This document shows positions 34,578-45,346 of a stretch of DNA of 64,000 bases, piece after piece; positions within the stretch are counted from its first letter, which is position 1; the number at the start of each line of letters is the position of its first letter. Source of the stretch: Spiroplasma syrphidicola EA-1 (lineage in GTDB: Bacteria > Bacillota_I > Bacilli_A > Mycoplasmatales > Mycoplasmataceae); NCBI RefSeq assembly GCF_000400955.1, contig NC_021284.1, forward strand, positions 992,001 to 1,056,000. The letters are read 5' to 3'. The notes beneath the pieces were generated by a model. The model saw nothing but the letters and a program-made list of their open reading frames with translations, was not told the origin of the DNA and made no database searches. The position numbers and the translations under genes are program-made.

Positions 34578-34712
34578 TTAGAGAGGTCTTCTGGCTTAAC
34601 ATCATTTTACTTGCCGCCTTCCCAAAATTACTTTCAGTGGCTAATGGCTTTCATCCGTATTACAGTTGCTGGGACAGCATAAGAATTTCACTTATTTCCC
34701 TGGTTCTAACAT
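34578..34712 (-). promoter_or_regulatory. Cobalamin (B12) riboswitch
   Basis: On the minus strand the conserved aptamer blocks occur in order: AGGGAAATAAGTGAAATTC, GCTGTCCCAGCAACTGTAA, the B12 box GCCACTG, GGGAAGGC, then GATGTTAAGCCAGAAGACC. These match the cobalamin riboswitch core (Rfam RF00174). A transcription terminator follows before the permease/lipoprotein operon, so B12 is expected to switch these genes off. The rest of the 34411-34758 interval is AT-rich and shows nothing else. Confidence 0.92.
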
Positions 34713-34758
34713 AACTATTTTTATTAAATTGTCTTTTTTATCATATCATACTTTTTTT

Positions 34759-35313
34759 CTAACCAGCAATAATCTCATCTAATTTGACATCGTTTTGTTC
34801 TGTTGGTAATAGCGTTGAATGTTTTTGTTCATAAAAGGCTAAACCCATTTTAAAACCCTGGTAATCCGCAAAAAAGCGATCATAAAAGCCTCCCCCATAG
34901 CCTAAACGATTATTGTCATCATCATAACTAACAACAGGGGTAATAATAACATCTAACTCATTTTTATCTTTTATTTTAGGATTACTTTCTTTTGGTTCAA
35001 GTAAGCTTTGATAAACACGATGGGGTTCTAAAGTATTAACAAGACTGTTAATGGCAAAAAAAGTTAATTCTTGGTCATTAATTCGGGGTAAACAAACAAT
35101 TTTACCTTTTGCTAACAAAGCTTTGATTAAATCAACTGTTCGTACTTCATTATTAATCGCATAATAAACGCCAATTATTTTAGCTGTTTTAACCCGCGGA
35201 TGCGCTAAAACTTTTTTAACAATTTTAGCTGTTTTCCGTTGATGTAAACCTGGTTCAATATTTTGTCGCTTTTGTAAATTGTTTTTGCGTAACGTTTTTT
35301 TCTCGTTTGGCAC
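34759..35313 (-). CDS. fthC: 5-formyltetrahydrofolate cyclo-ligase
   Basis: This enzyme converts 5-formyl-THF to 5,10-methenyl-THF with ATP, recycling folate. The 184-residue protein has the basic N-terminus (KKTLRKNNLQKRQNIEP), the substrate-site stretch VIGVYYAINNEVRT-like IIGVYYAINNEVRTVDLIK and the family signature NRLGYGGGFYDRFFADY. It starts at a GTG whose first base overlaps the sufB stop (TAGTG), so it is translated as the last gene of the suf operon. Context does not link it to Fe-S assembly. Confidence 0.94.
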   Translation of the reverse strand: MPNEKKTLRKNNLQKRQNIEPGLHQRKTAKIVKKVLAHPRVKTAKIIGVYYAINNEVRTVDLIKALLAKGKIVCLPRINDQELTFFAINSLVNTLEPHRVYQSLLEPKESNPKIKDKNELDVIITPVVSYDDDNNRLGYGGGFYDRFFADYQGFKMGLAFYEQKHSTLLPTEQNDVKLDEIIAG

Positions 35314-36725
35314 TAACCAACACTACCTTCCATATCCATGCGAATTAACTGATTTAATTCAACAGCATATTCCATTGGTAATTCGCGTGTAAATGGTTCT
35401 AAAAATCCCATTACAATCATTTCCAAGGCTTGTTGTTCATCTAAGCCACGACTTTTTAAGTAAAATAATTGTTCTTCTGAAACTTTACTTACTGTCGCTT
35501 CATGTTCAATTTGTGATTCATTATTAAAAACCTTATTTTGGGGAATTGTATCAGAATGTGATTTTCCATCTAAAATTAAGGTATCACATTCCACGCGGGC
35601 TTTCGAATACTGTGCCGCAGGACCAATGTGGACAAGGCCACGATAATTGGCTGTTCCCCCATTAAAAGTCATTGATTTAGAAATAATTTTTGATGAAGTA
35701 TATTTTCCTAAGTGAATCATTTTCGCCCCAGCATCTTGAATAACATTTTCTTTTGCCACAGCAATTGAAATACATTGGCCTTTACTATGATCACCTTTCA
35801 AAATAATACTTGGATATTTCATATTAATTCGTGAACCAATGTTACCATCAATTCATTCCATTTGACCGTTTGTATCAACAATACTACGTTTTGTTACTAA
35901 GTTTAAAACATTATCACTTCAATTTTGGACAGTTGTATAACGCATCTTAGCATTTTTCCCAACAAAGATTTCAACAACCGCTGCATGCAATGAATCTCGT
36001 GAATAAACCGGCGCTGTACATCCTTCAATGTAATGCAATTCCGCATCATCATCAACAATAATTAATGTTCGCTCAAATTGGCCCCCATTTTCATAATTAA
36101 TACGGAAATAAGCTTGTAGTGGTTTATCTAATTTAACCCCTTTTGGAACATAAATAAATGACCCTCCTGATCAAACAGCACTATTTAAAGCCGCATATTT
36201 ATTATCAGTATTTGGTACTAATGTCCCAAAATATTTTTTAAATAATTCAGGATGTTCACGTAAAGCAGTATCACAGTCCAAAAAGATTACGCCTTTTTCT
36301 TCGACCTCTTCTAGCATACTTCCATAAACTAATTCACTATCATACTGCGCTTTAATTCCAGCTAAATAATCCCGTTCCGCTTCTGGTAAACCTAAGCGAT
36401 CAAAAGTGTTTTTAATTTTTTCTGGGACATCATCTCATGTTGTTGCGACATGATCGGTTGGTTTGATGTAATAAACATAATCATCAAAATTCATAAATGA
36501 TAAATCAGGCCCTCATTTTGGATTATTAATTTTTAAAAACTGACGATATGAATCAAGGCGGAACTGCAGCATTCATTCTGGTTCATTTTTATAATGCGAA
36601 ATTGTCCGAATGACCTCTTCATTAATTCCTTCCCCTGTATTATAGTATGAAATTTCCCCATCATTAAATCCATATTTATAACTTGAAAGATCTTTAATTT
36701 CTTGTTCTTGTTTTAGTTTTGGCAT
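35313..36725 (-). CDS. sufB: Fe-S cluster assembly scaffold SufB
   Basis: SufB forms the scaffold of the SufBC(2)D complex on which Fe-S clusters are built. The 470-residue protein begins [20 protein letters not shown]. It ends in the conserved beta-helix and helical part with GRAHIGPAA-like [18 protein letters not shown] and [22 protein letters not shown]. Several TGA Trp codons occur. It follows sufU by 15 bp, with AAGGAGC before the ATG. Confidence 0.96.
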
Positions 36726-36740
36726 TTTATCGCTCCTTGC

Positions 36741-37181
36741 TTATTGCTTTTCGGTTGTTAATAATTTTACATAACCATTAACCCCAATTGTCGCACATTT
36801 AATCCGATTTGGTTGTTTGGGAATGTTTGTAAAGGCAACTAATTCATCTAATAATTCTTCTTGGTATGGTTTTGCATAAATCATTGCCAAGTAATTTTCA
36901 ATAATTTTCATTGCTGTTGAAACTGATTTATTGATTATTAAATCAGCAATAATATCTGTTGTTGAAGTTGAAATGGCGCAACCAACACCATCAAATCTAG
37001 CGTTAGTAATGACATCGTTCTTAATTAATAGTTCTAACTGTAAATCATCAATACATGAATCAGAGGCTTGATGAATATACAAGGTATCTGCTTGCTTTGT
37101 TAATCCTTTGTGCCGCGGATTACTATAGTGATCCATAATGATTTGGCGAAGATATAACGGGTCTTTATTATCAATATTCAT
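36741..37181 (-). CDS. sufU: Sulfur-transfer protein SufU
   Basis: SufU takes sulfur from SufS and passes it to SufB in Gram-positive-type SUF systems. At 146 residues it is normal in length. Its three zinc/sulfur cysteines are present: Cys43 (SDSCIDDLQLEL), Cys68 (DGVGCAISTS) and Cys129 (RIKCATIG). The motif around Cys43 is CID rather than the common CGD, but the Asp is kept one position on. It starts 1 bp after the sufS stop. Confidence 0.94.
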   Translation of the reverse strand: MNIDNKDPLYLRQIIMDHYSNPRHKGLTKQADTLYIHQASDSCIDDLQLELLIKNDVITNARFDGVGCAISTSTTDIIADLIINKSVSTAMKIIENYLAMIYAKPYQEELLDELVAFTNIPKQPNRIKCATIGVNGYVKLLTTEKQ

Positions 37182-37182
37182 A

Positions 37183-38409
37183 CTATAACCTTCCTAAAAA
37201 TGCTGTTTCTTTTTTGATTGCCTGCACTAATTCATCAATATCATTTTTATCATTATATATTGTAAAACTAATCCGAACAGTATTTTTTTCGTTAATAACG
37301 GCCCCAATTAACCGCGCACAATGATCACCACTACGAACTGTTATATGATCGATTGTTCCTAAATGCGTAGCAACATCTTGGGAGAAAACTTCCTTAATAT
37401 TAAAGACTAAGATTGGCGTTGGGGTTGTTTTATTATAAACAATAACTTTATCTTTTAAATGCTCTTCAAACTGCGTAACAGCATAAGCTTTTAAACTTTC
37501 GGCATAACTAATAATGTTATCTAAACCAATTTTATTAATAAAATCAAGAGCCGCCCCAAAACCAAAGATACCACTAACATTTGGCGTTCCTCCTTCCAAA
37601 CAAGCAGGAAGGGCTTTTTTGCGGTAAGTTAAATCTGTTGGATTAATGGCATTATTCATTCCGCCCCCTAAAAATAAGGGTTCTAATTGCTCTAGCAAGT
37701 TAGTTTTTCCTCATAAAACCCCAACACCCGTTGGGCCAAACATTTTATGGGCAGAAAAAACAATAAAGTCAGCGCCTCATCCTTGAACATCGGTTTTAGT
37801 ATGTAATACCCCTTGTGCACAATCAACAACAACAATAATATTTGGATTTATTGTTTTAAGTCGTTTAACAATTCTAGGAACATCGTTTTCATAACCAAGA
37901 ATATTAGGAATATTAGCAAAAGTAACAATTTTTGTTCTTGGACTAATAACTTTTTCCAAAGCAGTAATATCAATTTGATAGTTTTGTTCTGGTAAGTATT
38001 TAATTTCCCCCTGGCATTCTTTTGCTAAGCGATACCACGGTAAAATATTTGCCCCATGCTCTTGTTGGGTTAAAAAAATTTCATCTCCTGGTTGGATAAG
38101 TTTTCTTAAACCATAAGCAATTTGATTAATCCCCGCTGTTGTTCCAGCGGTAAAAATAATTTCTTCCACTTGCGGAGCATTAATAAACTGTTGGACTTTG
38201 AAACGAACTTCTTCAAATTTAACTGCTGTTTGATATGCTAAATCACTATCGGTATTATGTGGATTAGTAGCATACTTCGCATAATAATCGCCAATCGCAT
38301 CAATCACATTTTGTGGTTTTAATGTTGTTGCTGAATTATCAAAATAAATTTCATTGGGATGATTGGTAAAAAATGGAAATCAAGTTTTTGCTTCACGAAA
38401 ATCTTGCAT
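37183..38409 (-). CDS. sufS: Cysteine desulfurase SufS
   Basis: This PLP enzyme removes sulfur from cysteine as a persulfide on its active-site cysteine. The 408-residue protein has the PLP-binding Lys222 in FIVFSAHKMFGPTG and the catalytic Cys364 in VRSGDHCARLIG. The PLP-phosphate region FTAGTTAGINQIAYGL is intact. It begins MQDFREAKTWFPFF with codon 10 TGA, so a standard-code reading misses the true start. It starts 4 bp after sufD ends. Confidence 0.95.
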
Positions 38410-38411
38410 TA

Positions 38412-39245
38412 TTATTCACCAATTTCCGCATCAATTTCATTGATAATTTCTGTTTGCAACTCTGGATCAACAATCGCATCAATCACATTTTTAAAATAAC
38501 CCATACAAATTAATTTTCGCGCTTGTGGTACTGTTAATCCTCTTGTTTGTAAATAAAAAATCTGGTCTGGATCTAACATCCCAACAGCATTAGCGTGACT
38601 TGCTTTAATATCATTTTCATCAATTAATAGAATTGGGTCCGAAATTGCTTTTGATGTTTTATCAAATACTAATAAGCGCAATTCTTGATGAGCTTCTGAT
38701 TTTGCCATTGTTTTTTCAATATGGCTAGTACATTTAACTTGTTGAAGAGATTGATCTTTGGCAATCGAATAAGTTTTAATATCACTTAATGTTTGGGGGG
38801 CTAAATGATGGGCATAAAGATTGACTGTTTTTTGATTACTATCAACAGCTAAACTAGCTAGATAATAACTAACGGCACTCTTTTTTCCGGCCAATTCAAA
38901 ATTAACATTTGCTAAGATACTTGTATTGGCAATATTTAAATCATAGATTTTAGCTTTACTATTCATACTTTGATAATATGTAATATCACAGTTTTGGTCC
39001 TGTTGACTAGTTTTATAGATATTAATAATATTAACATTAACATTTTCTTCTAAACGAAATTTAACAGTTACCTTTTTATCAAAATAACAAAATAGTAAAA
39101 TTGTAAAATCTTGCAGGTTTTTTGCAATCGTAATTTCAACATCATCATTATCGCTTGTTGCTCTTAGTACTAAATTTTGGTTTTCAGCTGTCGTTATTAA
39201 AAAATTATGGTCTGAATGAACTTTTTTATTACTTGTTATTTCCAT
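38412..39245 (-). CDS. sufD: Fe-S cluster assembly protein SufD
   Basis: SufD pairs with SufB in the SufBCD complex and helps iron entry. The protein has 277 residues from the ATG at 39245 (MEITSNKKVHSDHNFL), behind AAAGGAA. The open frame extends 20 codons further upstream, but that stretch lies within sufC. The C-terminal SUFBD core is clear (DPILLIDENDIKASHANAVG and ending YLQTRGLTVPQARKLICMGY). The N-terminal half is short and divergent compared with SufB. It overlaps the end of sufC by 17 bp. Confidence 0.92.
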   Translation of the reverse strand: MEITSNKKVHSDHNFLITTAENQNLVLRATSDNDDVEITIAKNLQDFTILLFCYFDKKVTVKFRLEENVNVNIINIYKTSQQDQNCDITYYQSMNSKAKIYDLNIANTSILANVNFELAGKKSAVSYYLASLAVDSNQKTVNLYAHHLAPQTLSDIKTYSIAKDQSLQQVKCTSHIEKTMAKSEAHQELRLLVFDKTSKAISDPILLIDENDIKASHANAVGMLDPDQIFYLQTRGLTVPQARKLICMGYFKNVIDAIVDPELQTEIINEIDAEIGE

Positions 39246-40059
39246 TATTTCCTTTGTTAGCAGCACAGCCGATCCCACCAATAATTGGTTGTTGTTTTTT
39301 AGCAACTGGTGCTGTTAAATTTAGTTCTGCTAATAGTCATTCATAACCTTCTTTATTAATCCGTTCAACTAGCTGATTATCCCCTGATTTAACAATTTTT
39401 CCCTTAATAATAACATGGGCATGGGTTGGTTGGACCAAGTTGAAAAAACGATCGTAATGTGAAACAATAATTGCCGCAAAATTATCATTGATTCGTTTAT
39501 TAATTTCTTCACTAACAACGCTTAAAGCATCAACATCAAGACCTGAATCAATTTCATCAATTAACGCTAAATCTGGTTTTAATAAATTTAACTGTAAAAT
39601 TTCATTTTTTTTCTTCTCTCCCCCTGAAAAACCATTGTTTAAATAACGGCGAATCATACTATCATCAATTTTTAAATTTTTAACATTTGTATTAATTTGA
39701 CTATATAATTCTGGCAATTTAATTGGTTCATCCCGGTGGGCATTAATAATACTCTTTAAAAAATCTAAGTTTAAAACCCCAGGGATTTCAACTGGTGATT
39801 GCATTGCATAAAAGATTCCTAAACGACTACGTTCATCAACTGACATTTCTAAAACGCTGACCCCATCAATTAAAATATCGCCATCTTCAACTGTATAACT
39901 AGGATGACCCATAATTGTTGCTAATAAGGTTGATTTCCCATTTCCATTCGGTCCCATTAAGGCATGAATTTCATTATTATTAACTGTTAAGTTAATCCCA
40001 TTTAGGATTTTTTCCCCCTCAACACTTACAACTAAATTTTTAATCTCAATTTTTTTCAT
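39229..40059 (-). CDS. sufC: Fe-S cluster assembly ATPase SufC
   Basis: The ABC-type ATPase that powers the SufBCD scaffold. The 276-residue protein has Walker A GPNGNGKST, the signature LNNGFSGGEKKKNEI and Walker B LALIDEIDSGLD, plus the late His in IVSHYDRFF. The ATG at 40059 has GGAGGGG upstream. A TGA at 39337 is Trp, so the protein runs 36 residues past that point into a tail with GGIGCAANKGNNGNNK not usual for SufC. It is the first gene of sufC-D-S-U-B-fthC. Confidence 0.95.
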
Positions 40060-40122
40060 TTTTATCCCCTCCATTTTGCATAAATAACCTTTTTACAACA
40101 AGAAATTTTTATTTTGTTTTTA

Positions 40123-40164
40123 AATAAAGTCTACTTTTATTGTACAATAAAAGTAGACTTTATT
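40123..40164. repeat. 42-bp perfect palindrome in the suf/lipoprotein divergent region
   Basis: Each half reads AATAAAGTCTACTTTTATTGT outward to the centre TTGTACAA, with no mismatch. It lies between the divergent sufC (starts 40059) and lipoprotein (starts 40238) genes, so neither gene ends here. It could be an operator, or an attenuator hairpin for the plus-strand transcript, where a T-rich run follows. Confidence 0.7.
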
Positions 40165-40237
40165 TTATTTTTTTAATACAATATAGTTGCTATTTAAGAA
40201 TTATGGTTAATAAAATAAGAAAGAAGGATGAACCTAA

Positions 40238-42523
40238 ATGAAAAAACTTTTATCAATTTTAAGTAGTTTGGTGCTAACTGGGACTGCCGCTTCTGGGGTT
40301 ATTGCATGTAGTAGTAAAGATGAAAATAAACATAAAAATTCAAATGGTGATAGTATTTGAGCATGATTACCAGGAATCTATGGGGGTCAAGATGTGACAT
40401 CTCCTGACATTTGAAATACTTTAACAACCCCTAACATCAGAACGGGACAAAGTTGGTCAAATGATCCTAACCAATGAGATGGTAGTACACAATTAAAAAT
40501 GTCAAAGCAATTAATGCAAATTTTAAGTGTTGCTATTTTAGCTAACCCGGAGAAATTTCTAAGTGACAATACCAAAAAAGATATTAACATTGCAGATTAT
40601 CATGATTTAAGCGATATTTTAAAAGCGCAATGAAAATTATTAGTCCAAGCAACAAATAACAGCCTAGAAAATAAAATCCAAGATTTTAAAAATTCAGCTG
40701 GGAAAAATTGAGAAAAAGAATATCATAAATTCTTAGATGATAACTATCCTGATATTTCAGGGGCTAGTGGTAGCCAAAAATATAAAATTGAAGAAGAAAA
40801 TTTTAAGGCTGCAATGATGACACAGGGTGTGGAAAACACGAAAAGTGCTTCAGCATTATTAACAGAAATTTTGTTAAATAACAATATGCGTACTTATAAT
40901 ACTAATGATGCTAACTCAGCAACTCCAATTTTAAAAAACTTCAATGAATTTTTACGTAATAATAGTGATGAAAAAAATTGACCAGCAAGTATAAATGATA
41001 AAATTCAATTAGCTTTAGCATTTAATTATGATTTTGCTAAAGGAGATTACTTAAATCCTAATGATTCTACATCTTTAGACCTAAGCAATTTAACGTTAGA
41101 AATAATAGATAAGTATTTAGCCAATATTGCAAAAAAATTAAAGGATGCGGGAGTCAATTATGATGTTAACAAGTTTTTACAACAAAATCGGGCTGTAGCA
41201 ACACCTATCTTTAGGGGTAGCTCAGAACAAGAAATTGGGACACCAAGTTTGAATTTACCATATGATACTGGTCAATATTCAATGTTCCAAAAATATATGA
41301 TTGATAAATGATTCCAAAATGAAAAACCATTAGCTTATTCAGAAGTTGTTTACAATTTTAAAACTGATGCTAAAGTAGAAGAAAATGGAATTAAAAGTGA
41401 TTCTTTTGACCAATCAGCTAAAGATAGAATATTAGCTGATTTAACAACATTAAAAACAAACGATTGAAGTGAATTTATTAAGAAAACTGATCAAACTGTT
41501 ACTGCTTCAGATACTCTTGTGACATTAAACTCAGATAAATCAGGAATTCTAAAAGCTAGTCTTTATGATGGAATTAATCAGGCCTCTCAAACTAAAGCAA
41601 TTGGTGCCTTACCAACAACGTTTGATGATCTTATGAAACCTATTGATCGTTCAAATGGAACTCAATTAAGTAAAGCATGAAAAATTGGTACTTCAAATGA
41701 CTATATTATTGCTTACTTTGATGTAACAGACGGTTTACATATTGCCCATATTGATGGAAATGAATTTTTACTAGATAGTACTAGTGATAATAAATTAGAA
41801 AAATTGGGAACCTTTAATAACAACTGACAATTTAGAGAGTTAAACTACTCAAGAAATGTATATAGTCAAATGACTGATAAATCACAAATCATTGTTTCAA
41901 AAGATAAAGGCCAACAAATGAATACGCACTTTAGTGACACTCAATACTTATGATATTTGGCAAACCGTAGTTTAGTTAATACTAGTTCACCAGCAACAAG
42001 CCCGTTAAAATTTAATCTTTTAAGTGAAGTTAAATCATACGCAGGTGGAGATAGTTCAATGTGGTGAACATGAATTTTTGATTTCTTTAATAATTATGCC
42101 AACATCTTACAATTAAATAATGATAAGTGATATACTAATTTTTTAACTTTTAAAGACTCAACAGGTACAACTGTTGAACCAACATGATTCATTAACCAAA
42201 TTAATGCCGCTGATACTAATATTTCAGGAGGAGCCTTATCAACTTTACGAACTAAATTAGAAGAAGAAAATACTAAAATTAAAAACTATAAAGAAAATGG
42301 ACCAGCATTAACAATTGAAACTAATAAGATTTTAAAAGATATCACTGAGGAAAAATTCTGAACTACTAACCCAGAAGTTAAAAGTAGTGTTAAAAATATC
42401 GTAAATATTAATCCAAATACAGTAAATTTGCAAGATGAGAAATATAGCATTCAAAATTATCAGGTAACTTTACCTAATAATGTTAATACAAATCGTTTTT
42501 ACACTACTAGAAAGGGGCAATAA
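40238..42523 (+). CDS. Large lipoprotein A of a tandem pair
   Basis: A 761-residue lipoprotein with signal MKKLLSILSSLVLTGTAASG, then VIAC (Cys24). It has about 20 TGA Trp codons and is therefore invisible under the standard code. The mature chain is polar and helix-rich, with the recurring hydrophilic pattern seen in large Spiroplasma surface lipoproteins (for example KNFNEFLRNNSDEKNWPASI). No enzymatic motif was recognised. AAGAAGGATG precedes the ATG. The next lipoprotein starts 2 bp after its stop, so the two are made together. Confidence 0.82.
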
Positions 42524-42525
42524 CA

Positions 42526-44208
42526 ATGAAAAAATTATTAAGCCTATTAGGTTCAATTGCACTTATCACAGCAACAACAACTAACGTTATTGCTTGTAAT
42601 AGTAATACTAACGACCGTTTTACTAAACCAGCTATTAATGATGAAATTAAACGGTGAGTTTTAGCCCAAATTGATTCAGATAATGCTTCAAATACAGTTA
42701 AATACTCATTTAATGATCTGTTTACAAAAGCAGAACTAAAAACTGCCGCTGTTCGTTTAATTAATACTGTTATTTCAAAATTTTTCTATGGGGCGGAAGA
42801 ATCAAGTCGAGCACGTTTTACTTCTGTGTCATTACCAAATGATAGTCCCGATTCAAAAATAGCTCAACAATTAGTTAACTTTGTTGAACAAGTAGCGATG
42901 GATAATTTATATACTAGTTATTTAAATAGTATTGAAAAATCTAATCCGTTAGAAATTCAAATTGCCAAAGATGGTTATTCAATTGATTATCAAACAGATA
43001 ACTGATATGTTGCTGGAGTAAAATCATATTTCTGAACAGAAAGTCTGACAAACTTTGATTATACAAAAAGTCGTTCTGAACTTGATCAAGAAAATTTTAA
43101 ATTAGATTCAAAGGATCTAGGAACAACTTATGCAGATTTTACAAAAGAAAAAGATGCTAATAAACAAAAGAAAATGTTACGAGTTCGTTTTAAAGATTAT
43201 TTTGATCACGTTCTAGTCCCAAAAGTTCTTGATAATATCTTAACTGCAACATATTTACATCAAAATCAATTACGAACAAATGGACAAACATCAATTTATT
43301 TAAACAAAAATGGAACATTATTTAATGCTATTCAGTCATGAAATACTACAACAGGTTCAACTTGAAACACCTATGTTAAAATGGCATGAGAATTAAAACT
43401 GCCTATGGATAAATTAAACGCTTTATTTGAAACAGGAGGAGTATTTAAAGACCCTGCTGCCTTTAATACTAAATTTCGAACTGATAAAGCTGCATTAATA
43501 ACAGACATTAAAACTGCATTTAGTACTGCTGATAGTGAAAATCATGAAGGAATTGACCCTATTTTTGGAGTAAATAACTTCAAAGGTTTCATTGGAATGA
43601 AAAAAACATCAGGAACACCTGCAGCTGCCGACATCTTTACAACCAATCCTGGAATTGATGCTTATAAAGACAAACTAGTTGATCCAGCAGCCGTTGGATT
43701 GTTAAAATCAGGTGAAGGTCAAAATCCATCAAGTTATCAATTTATTGATAGTAATAAGCGCTATGGTTCAGTTGTTATTGTTTTACCAATTTATGCAATC
43801 GATTTAATGAAAAATACTAGTCTAAATTATAGTGAAAAAGCAGAAACATCACATAATGTTGATTTAAACTGATACGCTGGTAATTCACCAATTGAAGATT
43901 TGGACCAAGAATGATTACAACAACAAAAATCAATTACTTGATTATATAACCAAGTTGGATTTTTAGGAACAAACGATGATAAAGGAAATCCAATCTATAA
44001 TGAAGATGGTAGTCTTGTTAATACTCCTGCTGAAGGAATTGAAAAAGCAAAATTATTAAAATGATTAGAGTATACTTTTGCTACTCGCGATGATCTTCAA
44101 ACAGCAGCCAAAACTAAACTATATTCAAATGCTTTTGCGAATAATCCTGATAATATTTATTCACAAACACTATATGATGAAATTGGCTCATATATTCAAA
44201 AAGACTAA
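42526..44208 (+). CDS. Large lipoprotein B of a tandem pair
   Basis: A 560-residue lipoprotein with signal MKKLLSLLGSIALITATTTN, then VIAC (Cys24), nearly the same signal as the gene before it. It is polar and mostly helical, with no known motif. AAAGGGGC before the ATG lies within the end of the previous gene. Paired surface lipoproteins of this size often act as substrate-binding or adhesion proteins, but no evidence here decides. It is followed by a strong terminator. Confidence 0.82.
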
Positions 44209-44232
44209 AAATGTTGATTTATCAACATTTTT
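44207..44232 (+). terminator. Terminator of the lipoprotein pair
   Basis: Perfect stem AAAAATGTTGAT/ATCAACATTTTT around a TT loop, directly at the stop of the second lipoprotein, followed by T-rich sequence. Confidence 0.85.
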
Positions 44233-44285
44233 ATTTTTTCAATTTTTTTATTGTATAATTACATTAAAATAAGGAGTGTTAAAAA

Positions 44286-44699
44286 ATGAAAAAAGATTGC
44301 CTGTTTTGCCAAATTATTGCCCAAGAAATTCCTAGTCATAAAATTTATGAAAATGAATTTGTTTATGCTTTTTTAGACATTTTCCCTAACAGTAATGGCC
44401 ATACTCTTGTCATTCCAAAAGTTCATTCAGAATATTATACTGATACTTCTGATAAATATTTAAGTGAGGTGGCAATTGCCGCTAAAAAAATTGCACAACA
44501 AATTTATCAAACCCTAAAACCAGAAGGAATCAATTTTATTAGTAACGAAAAAGAGTTAGCTTTTCAACAAGTTTTCCACTATCATTTACATATTGTTCCC
44601 AAATATGAAAAAAACAAAGGTTATAACTTTAACCTGATCCCTGATCAAAATAGTATGCAGGATTTAGCAACAATTAAAAATCTATTAGAAATTAAATAG
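44286..44699 (+). CDS. HIT-family nucleotide-binding hydrolase
   Basis: HIT proteins hydrolyse nucleotide phosphoramidates or dinucleoside polyphosphates. The 137-residue protein has the histidine triad HYHLH (His98, His100, His102) followed by IVPKYE. The N-terminal DCLFCQIIAQEIPSHKIYEN is typical, with the first two of the zinc-type cysteines. ATAAGGAGTG precedes the ATG, with a TTGTATAATT promoter remnant before it. It stands alone between two terminators. Confidence 0.92.
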   Translation: MKKDCLFCQIIAQEIPSHKIYENEFVYAFLDIFPNSNGHTLVIPKVHSEYYTDTSDKYLSEVAIAAKKIAQQIYQTLKPEGINFISNEKELAFQQVFHYHLHIVPKYEKNKGYNFNLIPDQNSMQDLATIKNLLEIK

Positions 44700-44709
44700 G
44701 TTAAAAAAT

Positions 44710-44740
44710 AAAAACTCCGAATAAATAATTCGGAGTTTTT
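44710..44740. terminator. Bidirectional terminator between HIT gene and radical-SAM operon
   Basis: Stem AAAAACTCCGAAT/ATTCGGAGTTTTT with loop AAATA between two convergent genes. Confidence 0.88.
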
Positions 44741-45341
44741 ATTTTTTCTTAAGTTCTTGGTCGTTTTCGGCAAATAAATGGGCCCCATCGCCATTAATAA
44801 CTAGGCTATTCGCCCCAACAGTAAATTCCGCTTCAACAAGACTTTGCTCAAAGTAATCACTATTAGCATAAACTGGTGATAGTTTTAAAACCCTTTGATT
44901 TGTTGAACCAATTAAACGACGTGATTTATCTAATTTTTCAATAACGAAGGGCCCATCAATTAAAATATCAATTTTGGCCAAAATATCGGGGTGTTTTTCT
45001 AGTAATAATTCATATAAATAACCAGAAAAAACTAGGGTTGTTAACCCATTAGCCTGACACAATGTTAAAAATTCTAGTAGTGCTTTTGGTTGGATAAATG
45101 GCTCTCCCCCTAAAACAGTAACTCCTTCAATATCAAAGCGGGTTTTTGCATCTAGGACAGCCTTAAATAACTCCTCGACAGGCATAACATTTTTATTTAA
45201 TAGCGGAATCATTTCTTGATTACTACATCCCCGACAATTTAAAATACATCCTTGCATTCATAAGGCAAAGCGTTTCCCAGGCCCTTCAATTGTTGTTAAC
45301 GAAACAAAGCGATTAAAATTTATTAAATTACTATTTGTCAT
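44739..45341 (-). CDS. Small radical-SAM protein, NrdG/activating-enzyme-like
   Basis: A 200-residue protein. The CxxxCxxC cluster motif of radical-SAM enzymes is at Cys32, Cys36 and Cys39 (MQGCILNCRGCSNQ). The SAM-binding stretch VTVLGGEPFIQPKAL and later IDILIDGPFV follow, as in glycyl-radical activases (NrdG-like). The true ATG at 45341 (MTNSNLINFNRFVSL) lies before a TGA Trp at codon 29. No glycyl-radical enzyme is encoded nearby. It is the last of five tightly spaced genes, 5 bp after a ClpB-like ATPase, so its target may lie in that system instead. Confidence 0.88.
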
Positions 45342-45346
45342 TGATT

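Noticed and set aside
40123-40164. Terminator of the suf operon or of the lipoprotein genes
   Set aside because: Both neighbouring genes start here and read away from it, so no gene ends at this site. It is listed as a palindrome of unknown role.
44739-45341. NrdG as part of an anaerobic ribonucleotide reductase operon
   Set aside because: No nrdD-like gene is near and the cysteine motif alone is not specific. It is called only as a radical-SAM protein.
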